From: Acheta domesticus
Taxonomy: Eukaryota > Arthropoda > Insecta > Orthoptera > Gryllidae
DNA: 64,000 nucleotides
Assembly (NCBI GenBank): GCA_031308135.1
Contig: JAHLJT010009436.1
Span: 136,530,950 to 136,594,949 of the forward strand
Direction of reading: 5' to 3'
Every line of letters begins with the position of its first letter. The first letter of the stretch is position 1. Under the pieces are notes generated by a model. That model was not told the DNA's origin. It ran no database searches and saw only the letters and a list, made by a program, of their open reading frames with translations. Below are positions 22,325 to 32,765 of this stretch, one piece after another. Both the position numbers and the translations under genes were made by a program.

Positions 22325-23220
22325 ATGCAACAAATTAAAACACAAGCAAGTGCAACTACAAATACAGTAACAGCAACTACACTAGATGGAACAACTTCAC
22401 CACCAACAACGGCTACAACAGTTACATCTCCAGTTTATGCAGCAGCAGAAAAGCATGCAATGGCAGCCTGTACAAGAACAACAGAAACTACAACAGGAAA
22501 AACATCAGCAACTTCAACAACTACAGCCGACAGTACAAGTTCCTCGTAGAGGGCTTGCTCACCAAGACCGTGTAAGTAAATTTCCATGTTCAAGTCCCAG
22601 TGATGAACAATCAACTAAAAGAGAAAGAACAGAAAACCCACACTATACACACAACTTTCCGGTTTCATCTACATAAAATTCATAAGATAAAAGCAGCAAC
22701 AGCAACTACACCATATTGAATAATTTCATCACCAACAACAGCTAGAGGGACGAAAGGCCGACAGAAACACCTACAGTTAAAATACCACCAATTAATGTAA
22801 TATATTCAATACTAATTCAAGACAAGAAGACTAGAAAAAGTGCTATAAATGACCTCACAACTCGTATCATTAACAGTAAAGTCAAATTCTTGTTCACAAG
22901 TATAGAAGATTGTAGAAATTTCAGGAAATGTTGCGAAGAAAGTCACATACCATTCTATGTACATCAGGATCCGTCAATAAATTCATTTACAGTGATATTA
23001 AAGGATACACTAGAAACTATTTCCGAAATCGAAACACTAGTGGAGTTTAAAAATTAAAAAAGCTATCTAGTCAAGTTATGTAGGCGTAAGTAAACGAAAA
23101 CATTTGAAAACAAGTGCAATGGACCTAATGGACACACCAAGTGCCAAACAAGTATTTCCATTCAACAGATATCCGTACAGTGTAATTGCAATTCAACTTC
23201 CTGTAAAGCGAAATGCGCCT
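22325..23220 (+). pseudogene. Jockey-type LINE ORF1 relic with Gln-rich head
   Basis: A Gln-rich region (QQRLQQLHLQFMQQQ, 22386-22560) built on CAA/CAG codons is followed by KFLFTSIEDCRNFRKCCEES and HIPFYVHQDPSINSFTVILKD near 22880-23010. This resembles the domain (PRE_C2HC type) that precedes the zinc knuckles in ORF1 of Jockey-like LINEs. Cys-rich remnants (KCNGPNGHTKC) follow near 23110. Frames change and stops occur, so this is a relic. The call rests on pattern memory of that domain. The alternative is an unrelated low-complexity reading. Confidence 0.45.
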
Positions 23221-23680
23221 GAATAATATTAATATTGTCAAAGTTTTTACTATCCCCAGGTAAATTGCTATGAGGCTTCAAATGTGTAAGAATCACTATA
23301 TCTAACACTGTTAAAAAACAAAAAATACTGCACCAAGCTGCGTAAACGGTAACGGGGAATGGTGCGAATTGTCAAGGCTATCATTATACATCGTCCTTCC
23401 AATCACACAAATATTCGTATTATACATCTCTCTAAAGTAGAGCATTATCGCGTCCTACAGACTTCCTCCCCTTACTAACTAGACAACATAAAGAGCATCC
23501 ACATAATGATACCACGCATAAAGTAATCAGTTATCATGAGTGGATGGGTCTGCATCTGCCTGGTCGACATTAACAGTTAAACACCTTACGGTCCAGCGTT
23601 TGGGCCAAGCGAGGTGATTTGACGGGTCTTGTTCTGCTGGTGAGAAACAAACATTTTTTCAATATTTAGATGACTTTTTA
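23221..23680. other. Intronic stretch, nothing recognised
   Basis: I see no gene or repeat end here. Confidence 0.5.
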
Positions 23681-23774
23681 ATATTATTATTATTATTATT
23701 ATTAATATTATTATTAATAATATTATTATTAATAATATTATTATTAATAATATTATTATTAATATTATTATTAT
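23681..23774. repeat. ATT-type microsatellite at a LINE tail
   Basis: ATT units interspersed with AATATTATT units. On the minus strand they follow the 3' end of the LINE relic, so they probably began as its tail. Confidence 0.85.
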
Positions 23775-25008
23775 TCCTCTATATCACGACTAAAGATGTT
23801 ATGTGTCGACTGAATATAAAATCTACTCCAGGTTGCAACCACAGTTACCTAAGGAGTAGATCTAGGGACTGTCTACGGACTGTACCTCTCTACAGTACTT
23901 CGCGCAAAATGTGGGCTGTTCCAAATAAAACGAGATCTTGCACTTCCCATCTTTTGAATTACCTGGGAGTTTAGATAAGTTCTTACACAAATTTTGCGGA
24001 ACAAATCCCAGAGCTCCGATAACTATCGGGACGACCTGTGCTTTTACGCCCTACATTCGGCTGATCTCGATTTTCAAACTCTTGTATTTAAGGCGTTTCT
24101 CTGCCTCCTTGGTAACAACGTTTTGATCGCAAGGTACAGTAACATCGACAAGTAAACACGATTTGTTCTCCAAATCCGGTTTGTTTGCCGCTATCGTGCG
24201 ATCAGTTTGAATTTGTTGGTCGTACAATATCGTACACAATCCAACAGATGTCACCGGTTTCGGTGAGTGTTCGTACCACTTGGGGCATGTGTTCGGAACT
24301 TCGAGGGCGGTACAGATCTGCCAATGGAGGTAGCTACACACCCTGTCGTGTCTTTTCAAGTATTCGGTCTTTGCAAGGATTGGACAAGCTGAGACAATAT
24401 GATCAATAGTTTCTACGTGTTCCTGACAAATGCGGCATTTATCATCTTGGGAAATTTTGAGAACCGCTTTATCATAATGTCGTGTTCTCAGCGCCTGATC
24501 TTGGGCAGCTATTACAAGTGTTTCCGATTCTGGCTTCATTTTTTCCCTTTTAAGCCACATAAATGATTGATCTTCATTGATATGTGCTCTGTCTATTCGT
24601 TTCAAATATTGTCCGTCTCTCCACGACTTCTTTAACATTTTTTGTTCTCACATTTCATGTTAAGAAGCATCAAAAGTTCAGTGTCTCTGTCATTCTGCGT
24701 GTCTTGCATAGTTTTCTTTGCAATGCTTCTTGCTATTCTAACAATGCCTCTGTTTCCGATTCTTCGGTCAGATTTCATGACCTGCCTCATTAGAGGGTCA
24801 TCTTGATGGCTGACTCCATGCTTTCCCATCCCGACTATTGCGTTGTGCCAGGAGGCCTCAATTTGTCTGAGTCCTTTTCCTCCTTTCTTACGTGACACAT
24901 AAAGTCTATGTACATCAGCTCGAGGGTGGGCGACATGATGCATTGTAAGCAGTTTTCTGGATCCATGATGCGAATTTCTTGCTCAGTTCAGTCCACTAGT
25001 CCGAAATT

Positions 25009-25012
<4 letters not shown>
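23775..25012 (-). mobile_element. 5'-truncated LINE with restriction-like endonuclease
   Basis: Only the C-terminal third of ORF2 survives, on the minus strand, ending in a simple-repeat tail. The surviving domains are the post-RT region, a CCHC knuckle and a restriction-like endonuclease, which define the R2/R4/NeSL type of LINE rather than the APE type. A SINE tail abuts its truncated 5' end at 25013. It lies in the large receptor intron, in the same orientation as the gene. Confidence 0.75.
24051..24943 (-). pseudogene. RLE-type LINE ORF2 C-terminus, frameshifted
   Basis: The upper segment (24943 to 24632) begins with HPRADVHRLYVSRKKGGKGL, the typical start of this region. The next (24638 to 24051) carries ETLVIAAQDQALRTRHY, the zinc knuckle CRICQEHVETIDHIVSAC (CX2CX8HX4C), and the endonuclease residues KPD...LVDVTVPCD followed by KEAEKRLKY. 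The K-P-D...D set would cleave the target DNA. Further C-terminal sequence (VVPIVIGALGF) is readable in another frame at about 23880-24060. At least two frameshifts are present. Confidence 0.75.
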
Positions 25013-25064
<52 letters not shown>

Positions 25065-25398
25065 GTTATTATTATTATTACTATTATTATTATTATTATT
25101 ATTATTATTTATATTTGTTTCGCGAATCGGCCATCATGGGGCCACGCGATACGCGCATCCCACTTGGGCTCAGAGTTAATTATCAGGGTAGGTACATGTT
25201 ACTTTTTCTATAAGGGCGAGTCAGGGTTGTCAGCCCTGGGGGTGGGGAAAAATTATGATGATGAGAAATGATGAAATAGACACACACAAACATAAGGAGA
25301 CACACAAAACAACCATGCCCGAGGTGGGACTTAAACCCACGATCCTTTGGTGCGAGATTGCTACTGAACTACTGGCGATCTCGGCGACCGGATCGGCA
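25013..25398 (-). mobile_element. tRNA-derived SINE with (AAT)n tail
   Basis: Read on the minus strand from 25398, a tRNA-like head has an A box near 25361-25374 and a B box GGTTTAAGTCC at 25327-25337. A body of about 200 bp follows and ends near 25115, then an AAT tail of about 100 bp (25013-25115). The promoter boxes would recruit RNA polymerase III. This is not a functional tRNA: the acceptor stem and anticodon arm are not formed. Its body differs from the SINE at 26195-26740. Confidence 0.7.
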
Positions 25399-25400
25399 TA

Positions 25401-25437
<37 letters not shown>

Positions 25438-25477
25438 TATTATTATTATTATATTATTAATAATAATAATATTTTCA
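25399..25477. repeat. (ATT)n microsatellite
   Basis: ATT units with interruptions just beyond the SINE head. The SINE may have inserted into an older ATT run. Confidence 0.9.
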
Positions 25478-25683
25478 ATAAAATTCAGGTTGAAACATAG
25501 CGGAAAAGTGAAATATGGGAAGAAATTATCATATAGACCCTTTCCAGTCAACCATTTGAAGTAAGCGAGTTGTGATTCAATGCGTCTAAGTATGTCTGTG
25601 GGGAACTGCCCATTTTTTCCACCTCCATCCAATTTACTTCTGAAATCCAACGAACGAAACCCCTGTGATCGGTGTCAACTCAC

Positions 25684-26056
25684 GCGCCGCGAAGCACTCG
25701 GGGTCGGGCGGGTCCTTGCGGAGGCTCCACCAGAGCTGCAGCAGGGCGGCGGCGCACAGCGCGACGGCGTGGCAGGCGAGGGCGCGCGCGTGGGGCGTGG
25801 CGCGCAGCGCGGGCAGCGCCGCCGTCGCCGCCAGCGTCAGCGCCAGCAGCAGCGCGGCCGGCGCGTGCAGCGCCGTCGACACCACGCTCTCCCACGGCGC
25901 CGGCGCGCCCTCCTGCGGCCACGGCCCCAGCGCGCCCTCGCCGTCCGCCCCCGCCCCCGACGCCACCGCCCCGGGCCCGCCTTCCGGCGCCGCCGCCGTC
26001 TCCTCTTCCTCCTCGCCCGGGTCGTCCTCGTCCGGCGGCGGAGACGATTCGGAGCT
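25684..26056 (-). CDS. Methuselah-like GPCR, ectodomain end with TM1-TM2 exon
   Basis: A 373-nt exon with acceptor CTCTTCCAG at 26057 and donor GTGAGT from 25683. It enters in phase 0 and encodes 124 residues. First comes an acidic, Pro/Gly/Ala-rich juxtamembrane stretch of about 58 residues (PPPDEDDPGEEEEE). TM1 (LHAPAALLLALTLAATAALP), TM2 (ALACHAVALCAAALLQLWW) and DPPDPECF follow; this Cys should bond to extracellular loop 2. It leaves a single C that the TM3 exon completes as Leu. GC content is very high with dense CpG. Open frames on the plus strand here are composition artefacts. The cysteine-rich ectodomain usual for Methuselah proteins is not in this exon. Confidence 0.8.
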
Positions 26057-26194
26057 CTGGAAGAGACGCAGGATAATTAGATCGGCTCAATTAATATGAA
26101 TAGCGTCTTACCTCAGAAGAGCGGTTGACTGATTTTTTACGGAGACGTCAACAGCTACGGTCATTGATCCCTTAAGTGTAGTGCGTGTTTTATC

Positions 26195-26740
26195 GGAGGG
26201 GGTGAGGAGGAGGAGGAGGTGGAAGAAGTTGAGGAAGAAGAAGAAGTGGAAGAGGAATATGATGACGAGGAGGAAGAGAAGGAAGACAACGACGATGAGA
26301 AAGAGGTGGCGGTGATCCTGGATGGTGAGATTCAGTGCTGACCACACGTCGGATTGCGAGGGATTTCCTCTCCAACGGGGCACCGCTTCAGCCGGGACAA
26401 GATCTAGGCTCCCGACGTGTCTCCGGCATCTGTGGTAGTGAAATGTAAGTGTAAAGGGAGAAGATAGGGCAAGGAACAGAAACGATAAATCGCAAGCGGT
26501 CCTAGGACCTTTGTTACAGTACTGCTCCGGCATTAGAGAAACCAAAGGAAAGTTCCGATCAGAGCAGCTTGTTCGTTACAAGTTTCCTTCAAACAGCGCG
26601 AGCGGCTGAATTTGACCTAGCTATTTAGCTAAAGTCGAAAATCTGCCACCAGCAGGACTCGAACCCTAGGACCTTCCGATCAAAGTCGCTTCCGAGACAC
26701 CGGCAATGCTACTCCTGAGCTACACTCGACCGTTCAGAAG
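26195..26740 (-). mobile_element. tRNA-derived SINE, second family, full length
   Basis: Read on the minus strand from about 26740: A box in TGTAGCTCAGGAGTAGC (26704-26720), perfect B box GGTTCGAGTCC (26655-26665), then a body with GGTGGCAGATTTTCGAC, GCCGGAGCAGTACTGTAAC, ATGCCGGAGACACGTCGGGAG and GCGGTGCCCCG, ending in a pyrimidine-rich tail (26198-26310). The same body recurs at 47872-48270 and 29480-29780. It begins about 140 bp upstream (5') of the receptor's TM1-TM2 exon. Confidence 0.8.
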
Positions 26741-29479
26741 AGAGGTGTGTGGAAATCTCAATAGAACGGTGATGAAATGTGAATTAGCATAATTTTCTGC
26801 GCGGGTGACGTAGCACTAGCATGCTTCACCAGCTTTACATGATTTCAAAGACTGTTCAATAACCATTCGAAAAGCATAATTATTGATGACAAAGATCCAG
26901 TACTTCGTCCATCAAATAACAATGGTTAAACACTAGGATATTTCCTAAGTTTTAACAAAAGACGCAATAAAAAGAGGTGCTGTAAAAAAGAGAATGATAG
27001 CAAATTGAGAGAGGTGCTGTAAAGAGTACTGTAAAAAAAGAATGATAGCAAATTGACTTAGCATCTAGGACAAACTACTCTCTTTACAAGATTTCAGGAA
27101 GGATTTGCAAGACGGAATGTGTAAAGTACTAGGGCAGTCAAAACTAATCCAAAGAACACAAGAATATAACACGCAATAGCAAAATTATTCATGGAAGCTT
27201 CAGAGATAAAGATCTTCAAAAAAGAAAAGTGAACAAGAATAGACAAAGTAAGAGCCAAGGAAATGAGAAAAACAATTCATCGTGCAAAACTGAAAGGGCT
27301 GAATGAAGAGAAGAAATGTTGTATGTAATTCGACTGCTTCCTGATTGGAGAAATCGCGAGTTTTGTCAGAAACTACAATTCAAATGGAGTGTAAAGTCTG
27401 GGAAAGCAAATAAAATGTAAAAGAAACGATAGTTTTATTCACAACAGTTCACAGATGAAGAACAAGAGGAAAAATAAGAAGAGACGAAATGAGGAGCCTT
27501 CTTCACATGCTAATGTCTCGTTGCCCGGCAGGGAGATTCTGTGACCTACAAACAACATAAGAAATTCCAATAATATTCCTGAAGTCATAAAAAGTTTCGT
27601 ATTTGCTTTCCCGTCAGGATCACGTACTCTTTCGCGTAGTAAGGGTCGTTCAGCAATTTAAGAGTCTCAATGCAACTAAAGGTTATTTTTCAGATATGAT
27701 TTTAAGTAATAAGAGACCGGCTAATGTGATAATGGCAGAATAATAAGAACCGCTAATGTGAGCTGTTCGACTATTTGAGGGTCTGCAACAAAATATGTAG
27801 AATTACAATGATTTTAATGATTATTTGAATAAACGTCAATTAGCTTCATCGTTCTTGACCTCATCATCTAGGATCTACCTACATCGTAGGTCAACGACGA
27901 ATAGCCAACAAACGTACTTCTACGAAGATTACCGAATAATCGTTTTTGACAATCCGCCTGCGAATTGTCGCCAGGGACATTATTCTGAGAGGGGTTCAGC
28001 GTACACAGGCCTATACCTACGCAAAGTTATTGCATGATTCTGTTTCACTAAACAGCATTCGCTTAGCCACATCTCACTGCCGGCTCGTCCTAGTCCGGCG
28101 ACAAGTTCAGCGTCATAGAGGAGAATATATCATGTGTGTTAGACACGCATAACTTAGTGATAATTAGACATCAGGATTGCCTGTGAACAACACACATTGT
28201 GGGAATATTTTATTAATGACGATTGATGGTTGACAGTTAATAGATTTGAATAATCTTTCGGGTTGTTCGTAGACAATATGCGTACGTATAAGACTATCTT
28301 GCCTGAACTTTCTGGTTGGACGTTACAGCGTGTTGATTTTGGGAATTCCATAATCGCATTTTTGTTGTAGAATTCTATTGAGGTGTTGATTCCGGTCGCA
28401 ATTACAAGTTATCAACTAAGGAAATAAAAAAAAAATGTCGCGTGACCCACATCTCACTGCTGGCTCGTCATACTCCGATGATAAGTTCGGTGTCGTAGAA
28501 GAGAACATATGAGATTTTGTATCAAACATGCATAACGGACTGTTAATTAGGCATAACATATGCACATATTTCATGTACCAGCCTTCCAAAACCTGTTAGT
28601 GAAGAAAATAATACAAGTGACCTTGAATAGCAAAATGCTGCCGAACAAAAATACACAAAATTATTTTCAAAAAAGTAGGACCTACATTGCTCAAAATAGC
28701 AAATGAAATATCCTTGAATAGCACTAAAATAAATAAAATACTTCAACAAAAACAATCTCCACGAATATTGCAATAAAATACTGTAATATATAAACAGTAC
28801 CACAGCTCGTTACATACGAAGAATATCAATAAAGATGCTGTTTCATATCGCAACAAGTGAATAGGAAATATTTAATGGCAGCCAGTCTCTTTCTTGCTGT
28901 CGCATGGCATCAGTTGTGTCGTGGGCACTAATGCAGTCACGCACTGATGCAGTCACGCAATATTTAACTCTTAACATGTAAGAAAAAACTCAAGATTTAA
29001 TTCATTCATTTTACTTGTGTAGGCACATTGTGACTTTCTTTGTCATGGAATTGTTGTGATACAAATAACGTTTGTAACAAAGAGAGAATTCAGACGGTAT
29101 GCACAGTGTGAGATTAAGCGAAATAACGCAATGAAACAGATGAATATTCCAGTCAAAATCGAAACTGTTTCATTGCTTTTGAATTTTTTCCGAGTACCTA
29201 GGTATCTAACGAAACCATATACATCTCTCACAGGTCGAAGGCTACATAATTTTCTTTTAATTTCTGCGCCACTGGCGATTATTCAGAGCAAACTTTGAAT
29301 CCAGTTCATGTCCGAAGACATTCTTAATATTGTTTATTCTTTTGTGTCAGAAACTACACAAATGAACAATAATTACATTCATTTTGTTCAGGTTGGACTC
29401 AAAGTATTACGCAACTTGCAAGCATTTTGCTTTTAATGCATGCATTGTCTCCGGAGAATGCCTTAGAGAGGTCGCACTA
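26741..29479. other. Intronic stretch, two short direct duplications only
   Basis: A block with GAGGTGCTGTAAA...GAATGATAGCAAATTGA is duplicated in tandem at about 26973-27056. A second block (CACATCTCACTG..GGCTCGTC and following) occurs at about 28068-28130 and 28448-28510. Open frames such as 27825-28037 and 28543-28803 have no recognised domain. Confidence 0.45.
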
Positions 29480-29780
29480 GCCAGATCGTCGAGTTCTGAC
29501 GCTCTCTGGAGGAGAATTCTGGCGGCCGGCTGCTCCGATCGGTAGTTTTTGGCGGGTTCTCCGATTAATAACAGCCAAATCCCGGAGCAGTACAGTAACA
29601 AATGGGCCACTGACCGCGCGCAAACATTCCTTCCCATTCCTAGTCCTATTCTCACCCCTTACACACACACACTTACATTCATTACACTATCACACATGCC
29701 AGGAGACCGGTTAGGAGCTTAGAGCTACTCCCGGCTGAGGCGGTGCTGGAGAGATACCTGGTTGGGGAAAACCCCGCTAC
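29480..29780 (+). mobile_element. SINE body, second family, lacking tRNA head
   Basis: Shares CTGGAGGAGAATTC, GATCGGTAGTTTT, CGGAGCAGTACAGTAACAAA, GGGCCACTGACCGCGCGC and ATGCCAGGAGACCGGT with the copy at 47872-48270. The head with A and B boxes is missing or too diverged to see. Confidence 0.65.
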
Positions 29781-30140
29781 CCGACGGTACGTCGGCGACG
29801 GATCTCGCCATTCAGCGGGACAAGATCACCGTCAACTCCCGAGCAAAACGTGCACTGCACTTACGGCACATGACCTTAGCAGTTGACACGCCCGGAATCA
29901 CTAGTAATCAACCTCTATCAACATTAGAGGGGTCGGGCGTTAGCATACAGCCCTTTAGTTATTGGGAGGGAGTTGGGGTATAAAACCAGATTTGGCTGAA
30001 GAAAGCTGCCGTGTCCACCGCATGCTGCTGAAGTGGGGGCAGGAAGGCGGCAGAAGAGATGTCTGGCCGTAGATTTTTTTCTTTAATTGTTCACACGGCT
30101 AGCGTGAGGGGAGAGCTGCGGAAGAGAGAGCTGAGCTGCG
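29781..30140 (+). repeat. GC-richer unit with TATA box, fused to the SINE body
   Basis: This segment continues from the SINE body and contains GGGGTATAAAACC (TATAAAA at 29979-29985), then a purine-rich stretch. A piece around CTTAGCAGTTGAC (29873) has a close match at 62468-62500, so it is also repetitive. It could be part of a longer composite element or an LTR-like promoter unit. There is no partner copy in the window to settle its ends. Confidence 0.35.
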
Positions 30141-30640
30141 ATACTTGGGTCATGTAACTGACTCCTCTCCTCATGCCTTGGACTTCCCTAAGATCTGTTT
30201 CGCTGTTCGAAGTAGAGCGGCAGTTAAAGCTTATATAAATGTCCAGTGTAAACTGCATTGTCCTAAAATGTCATTCAGCCATATTCATAGACATCGCTTT
30301 GGTCCGGTGGTAGTCGGTACTAAGATAGTACGGACTATCCACAGACCAAACCACGTTAGTCTCGGCCGTATTCATAGACGCTCTTATCCGTCGGACTATG
30401 TTAGTCCTGCGAACTTGCGGAGTACAGCGTTGTCAAGCATTGCAATGTGTAGAGCGCATGCGCGAAATGAAATTTTCTCCGAATTTAATAATTTTCTATG
30501 GTGACTATGGACGTTCTTTGACCGCTGAACATGTGTTTACTGCAGGGAGTGTCCGTATACAGTGCGAGTGCATTTTAAACTGTGGTCGTGGGCACGTTGG
30601 TTCTCTGTTCTGGAGTCCCTGGCTGTTTATTTGCTCGACA

Positions 30641-30838
30641 ATGTGTGATAAACGCCAACGACAAGGAAATTGGTCGGCGGAGAACGAAAGCATTTTCGAA
30701 CTAATCAAAGCTCGGAAAGGCATTGTTGAGGCGAAGAGAGGCACCCACCAAGAAAATCTTAAAAAAGATCGTGCGTGGGAAGAAATTTTTCAAGAATTTT
30801 CTTCCAAACACGGCCACGCACGAAGTGAACATTATTAA
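30641..30838 (+). CDS. Myb/SANT-like DNA-binding protein of Harbinger element
   Basis: 65 codons from ATG to TAA. The pattern NWSAENESIFELIK...KGIVEAKRG, then KKDRAWEEIFQEF, is that of the small trihelix-type protein encoded by PIF/Harbinger elements, which helps carry the transposase to the ends of the element. It is shorter than usual, because the 23-bp minisatellite begins at its stop codon, so its C-terminus may have been replaced. Confidence 0.6.
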   Translation: MCDKRQRQGNWSAENESIFELIKARKGIVEAKRGTHQENLKKDRAWEEIFQEFSSKHGHARSEHY

Positions 30839-30976
30839 TTAACATTAATAACAATTATTAATTAACATTAATAACAATTATTAATTAACATTAATAACAA
30901 TTATTAATTAACATTGATAACAATTATTAATTAACATTAATAACAATTATTAATTAACATTAATAATTAATAATTA
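30832..30976. repeat. 23-bp minisatellite
   Basis: Six units of AATTATTAATTAACATTAAT plus AAC, nearly identical (one has TTGAT), separate the two convergent Harbinger ORFs. The array occupies the place where the catalytic half of the transposase should be. Confidence 0.92.
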
Positions 30977-30982
30977 TGGTTA

Positions 30983-31436
30983 CCTGTGAAAATGCTGCAA
31001 TTTCATGGAATTGCTGCACCATTTTCAATCGCTCTTCCCTTAATGGGAATTTAATTATTTCCTGAGCAAATGAGCAAATTGCCCTTGCCACTTCAGCCAC
31101 AATTCGGCTTGCAGTCGTTGACTGACATTGTGCAGGTCAGCCAGATCGTCCTGGAATCCGCCTCTCGCAAAAAAAACGTAAAGCAAGCAACACTCGCGTT
31201 TCCACTGAAATCGGGAGACCACGCTGATTAGCGTTCTCCCAAAGTGAAGGCCGTATCAAATCTTTCAAGTTTCTGGCACTTTCTTTACTGAGTCGATATT
31301 TCATTTTAAATGAATGCTCATCATATTTATTCATTATCGTAATCCTCTGAAGGTAGAGTTTCCTTCTCCTTCTAATAGCTCCCACATCTAACACTTCACG
31401 CACTATGTTAACTTCACGCACACCAAAATCATCCAT
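30983..31436 (-). pseudogene. HARBI1-like transposase, N-terminal part only
   Basis: From the ATG at 31436 the minus strand reads YRLSKESARNLKDLI and LPISVETRVLLALRFF, the N-terminal helix region of Harbinger transposases. After a frameshift near 31150 it continues as NVSQ-like, VAEVARAICSFAQEIIKFPL and FHEIAAF to about 30983. The nuclease core with its Asp-Asp-Glu residues is absent. The element can only have moved with an enzyme from elsewhere. Confidence 0.72.
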
Positions 31437-31787
31437 CTCACACGTAACACTTCACAATGTACAATTTTGAGGTTAGTTCGACGTTAAACCTTCCCTTGGT
31501 ACGGACTAACATTTAGTCCGGACTAACGACGGATTTTCTTCCGACTACTTCTGAAACACGTCCATGAATACAGACTTTCTTAGTCCGCCTCTAGTCCGAT
31601 GTTAGTCCGGACTAAAAAGAACTATGAATACGGCCGATTAAGATTGGAAGACCCCGTGGGCTATATTGGAAAAAACATTGTCGTTGTGATGTGAGGAAAG
31701 TTTATAAAAAGCCTTTACAAAAAGCAAAAAATCTGTGCTAGCCATGTTGTGTGGCCATTTGTTCTCCTTAGCGCGTTCTTTCATTAC

Positions 31788-32765
31788 AGTCATGTACATT
31801 TTTTGAACATTTTAGCAGTTTTCGAGTAATATGGGTGCAATATGTGCAATTTAAAAAAATTACAAAAACAAGTTTTTCTTAGAAACGACTCCAAATGTTT
31901 TCATTAATCTTTTGGTAAGGATAGTGCCTAATCTATGAGATGACATAAACGCCATATTGCTCTATTCTTTTGTTTTTTTCAAAAATTACAAAAAATTAAT
32001 TTATTTGACTTGTCTCTCACGTCGTTAATATTAACGTTAGTGACGATTCGTTCACATGATTATTTTTAGTACCTTTTTTTAAAATAATATCATATAAAGT
32101 TTGTAGAAAACTCTACCGTTTTCTGTGAAAACCAGCTCAAATTTCCGCATTTCCTGAAACGTTCAAATGCCATTTTCTTATTAATGGCTCCAAAGTTTTT
32201 CTTCAAACTTTTTGAACGGATAGTGCTGGTTGCACTCTTCAATATGACGTAAAGTTCATTTTGGTTTTTTTGGTTTTTTGTTTTTTCAAAAATTACGCAA
32301 ATATATATATTTTTTAAGGATTATTTAAAAAATGTTATTATATTTTAATGGTTAAATATATATATACATATATATATATGTAACCATTATTATATTTATG
32401 AGTGTAAGTGCTTCAAATAACTTCTAATAAAGTTTTTCGAAAACTGAAAACTTTTTCGTGAAAAAGAGCTTAAAATTTCGCATTTACAGTAGCGCTTAAA
32501 CGCCATTTTCTTAAAATCAGCTCCAAATTTTCGAAGAAAATTGCCATTTAGGGCAAGATATTACTGTTCTTTAATATTCTTAAAATAAAATGTCCATTCT
32601 ACTATCTGGAAACCGAAAAATTAATAAAATGTAAAAAAAAAAGTACTTTGGGCGGCGATAAATAGCAGCTGGCAAGAGTATGTGGCAATTCCGAATAGCT
32701 CTGCGAGACCAAAGGAAATAGAAAACTAATACGGAAAGGTCTGTGTTATTCTGTGGCACCGTTAG
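31788..32765 (+). repeat. 1.55-kb repeat family, 3' two-thirds
   Basis: Starts at the AGTCATGTACATTTTTTGAA block and runs to GCAGCTGGCAAGAGTATGTGG...GTGGCACCGTTAG, with T next. An (AT)n patch has grown at about 32345-32382. Confidence 0.75.

Larger units (their letters stand above)
30276..31636. mobile_element. PIF/Harbinger DNA transposon relic with doubled termini
   Basis: Inverted ends GGCCGTATTCATAG (30364) and CTATGAATACGGCC (31622-31635) enclose a Myb/SANT-type ORF on the plus strand and a Harbinger transposase relic on the minus strand, the two-gene layout of PIF/Harbinger. Each end also has a second, diverged copy: CAGCCATATTCATAGAC at 30276 on the left and GTCCATGAATACAGAC near 31560 on the right. 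GTTAGTCCGGACTAA-like palindromes lie inside the termini. I found no clear 3-bp target duplication. Confidence 0.75.

Noticed and set aside
22325..22549. Thr-rich ORF as a mucin-like gene
   Set aside because: It is a frame-shifted reading of the CAA/CAG-rich region; the Gln frame fits the ORF1 relic better.
24908..25213. Tyr-rich ORF (also 25358-25564)
   Set aside because: Translation of ATT microsatellites.
25580..26099. Long plus-strand and alternative-frame open frames over the TM1-TM2 exon
   Set aside because: They arise from the extreme GC content; only the minus-strand frame shows membrane segments, splice sites and matching phases.
26108..26545. 145-codon minus-strand ORF with hydrophobic run
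   Set aside because: It reads the SINE body and its pyrimidine-rich tail; the apparent hydrophobic segment is the tail.
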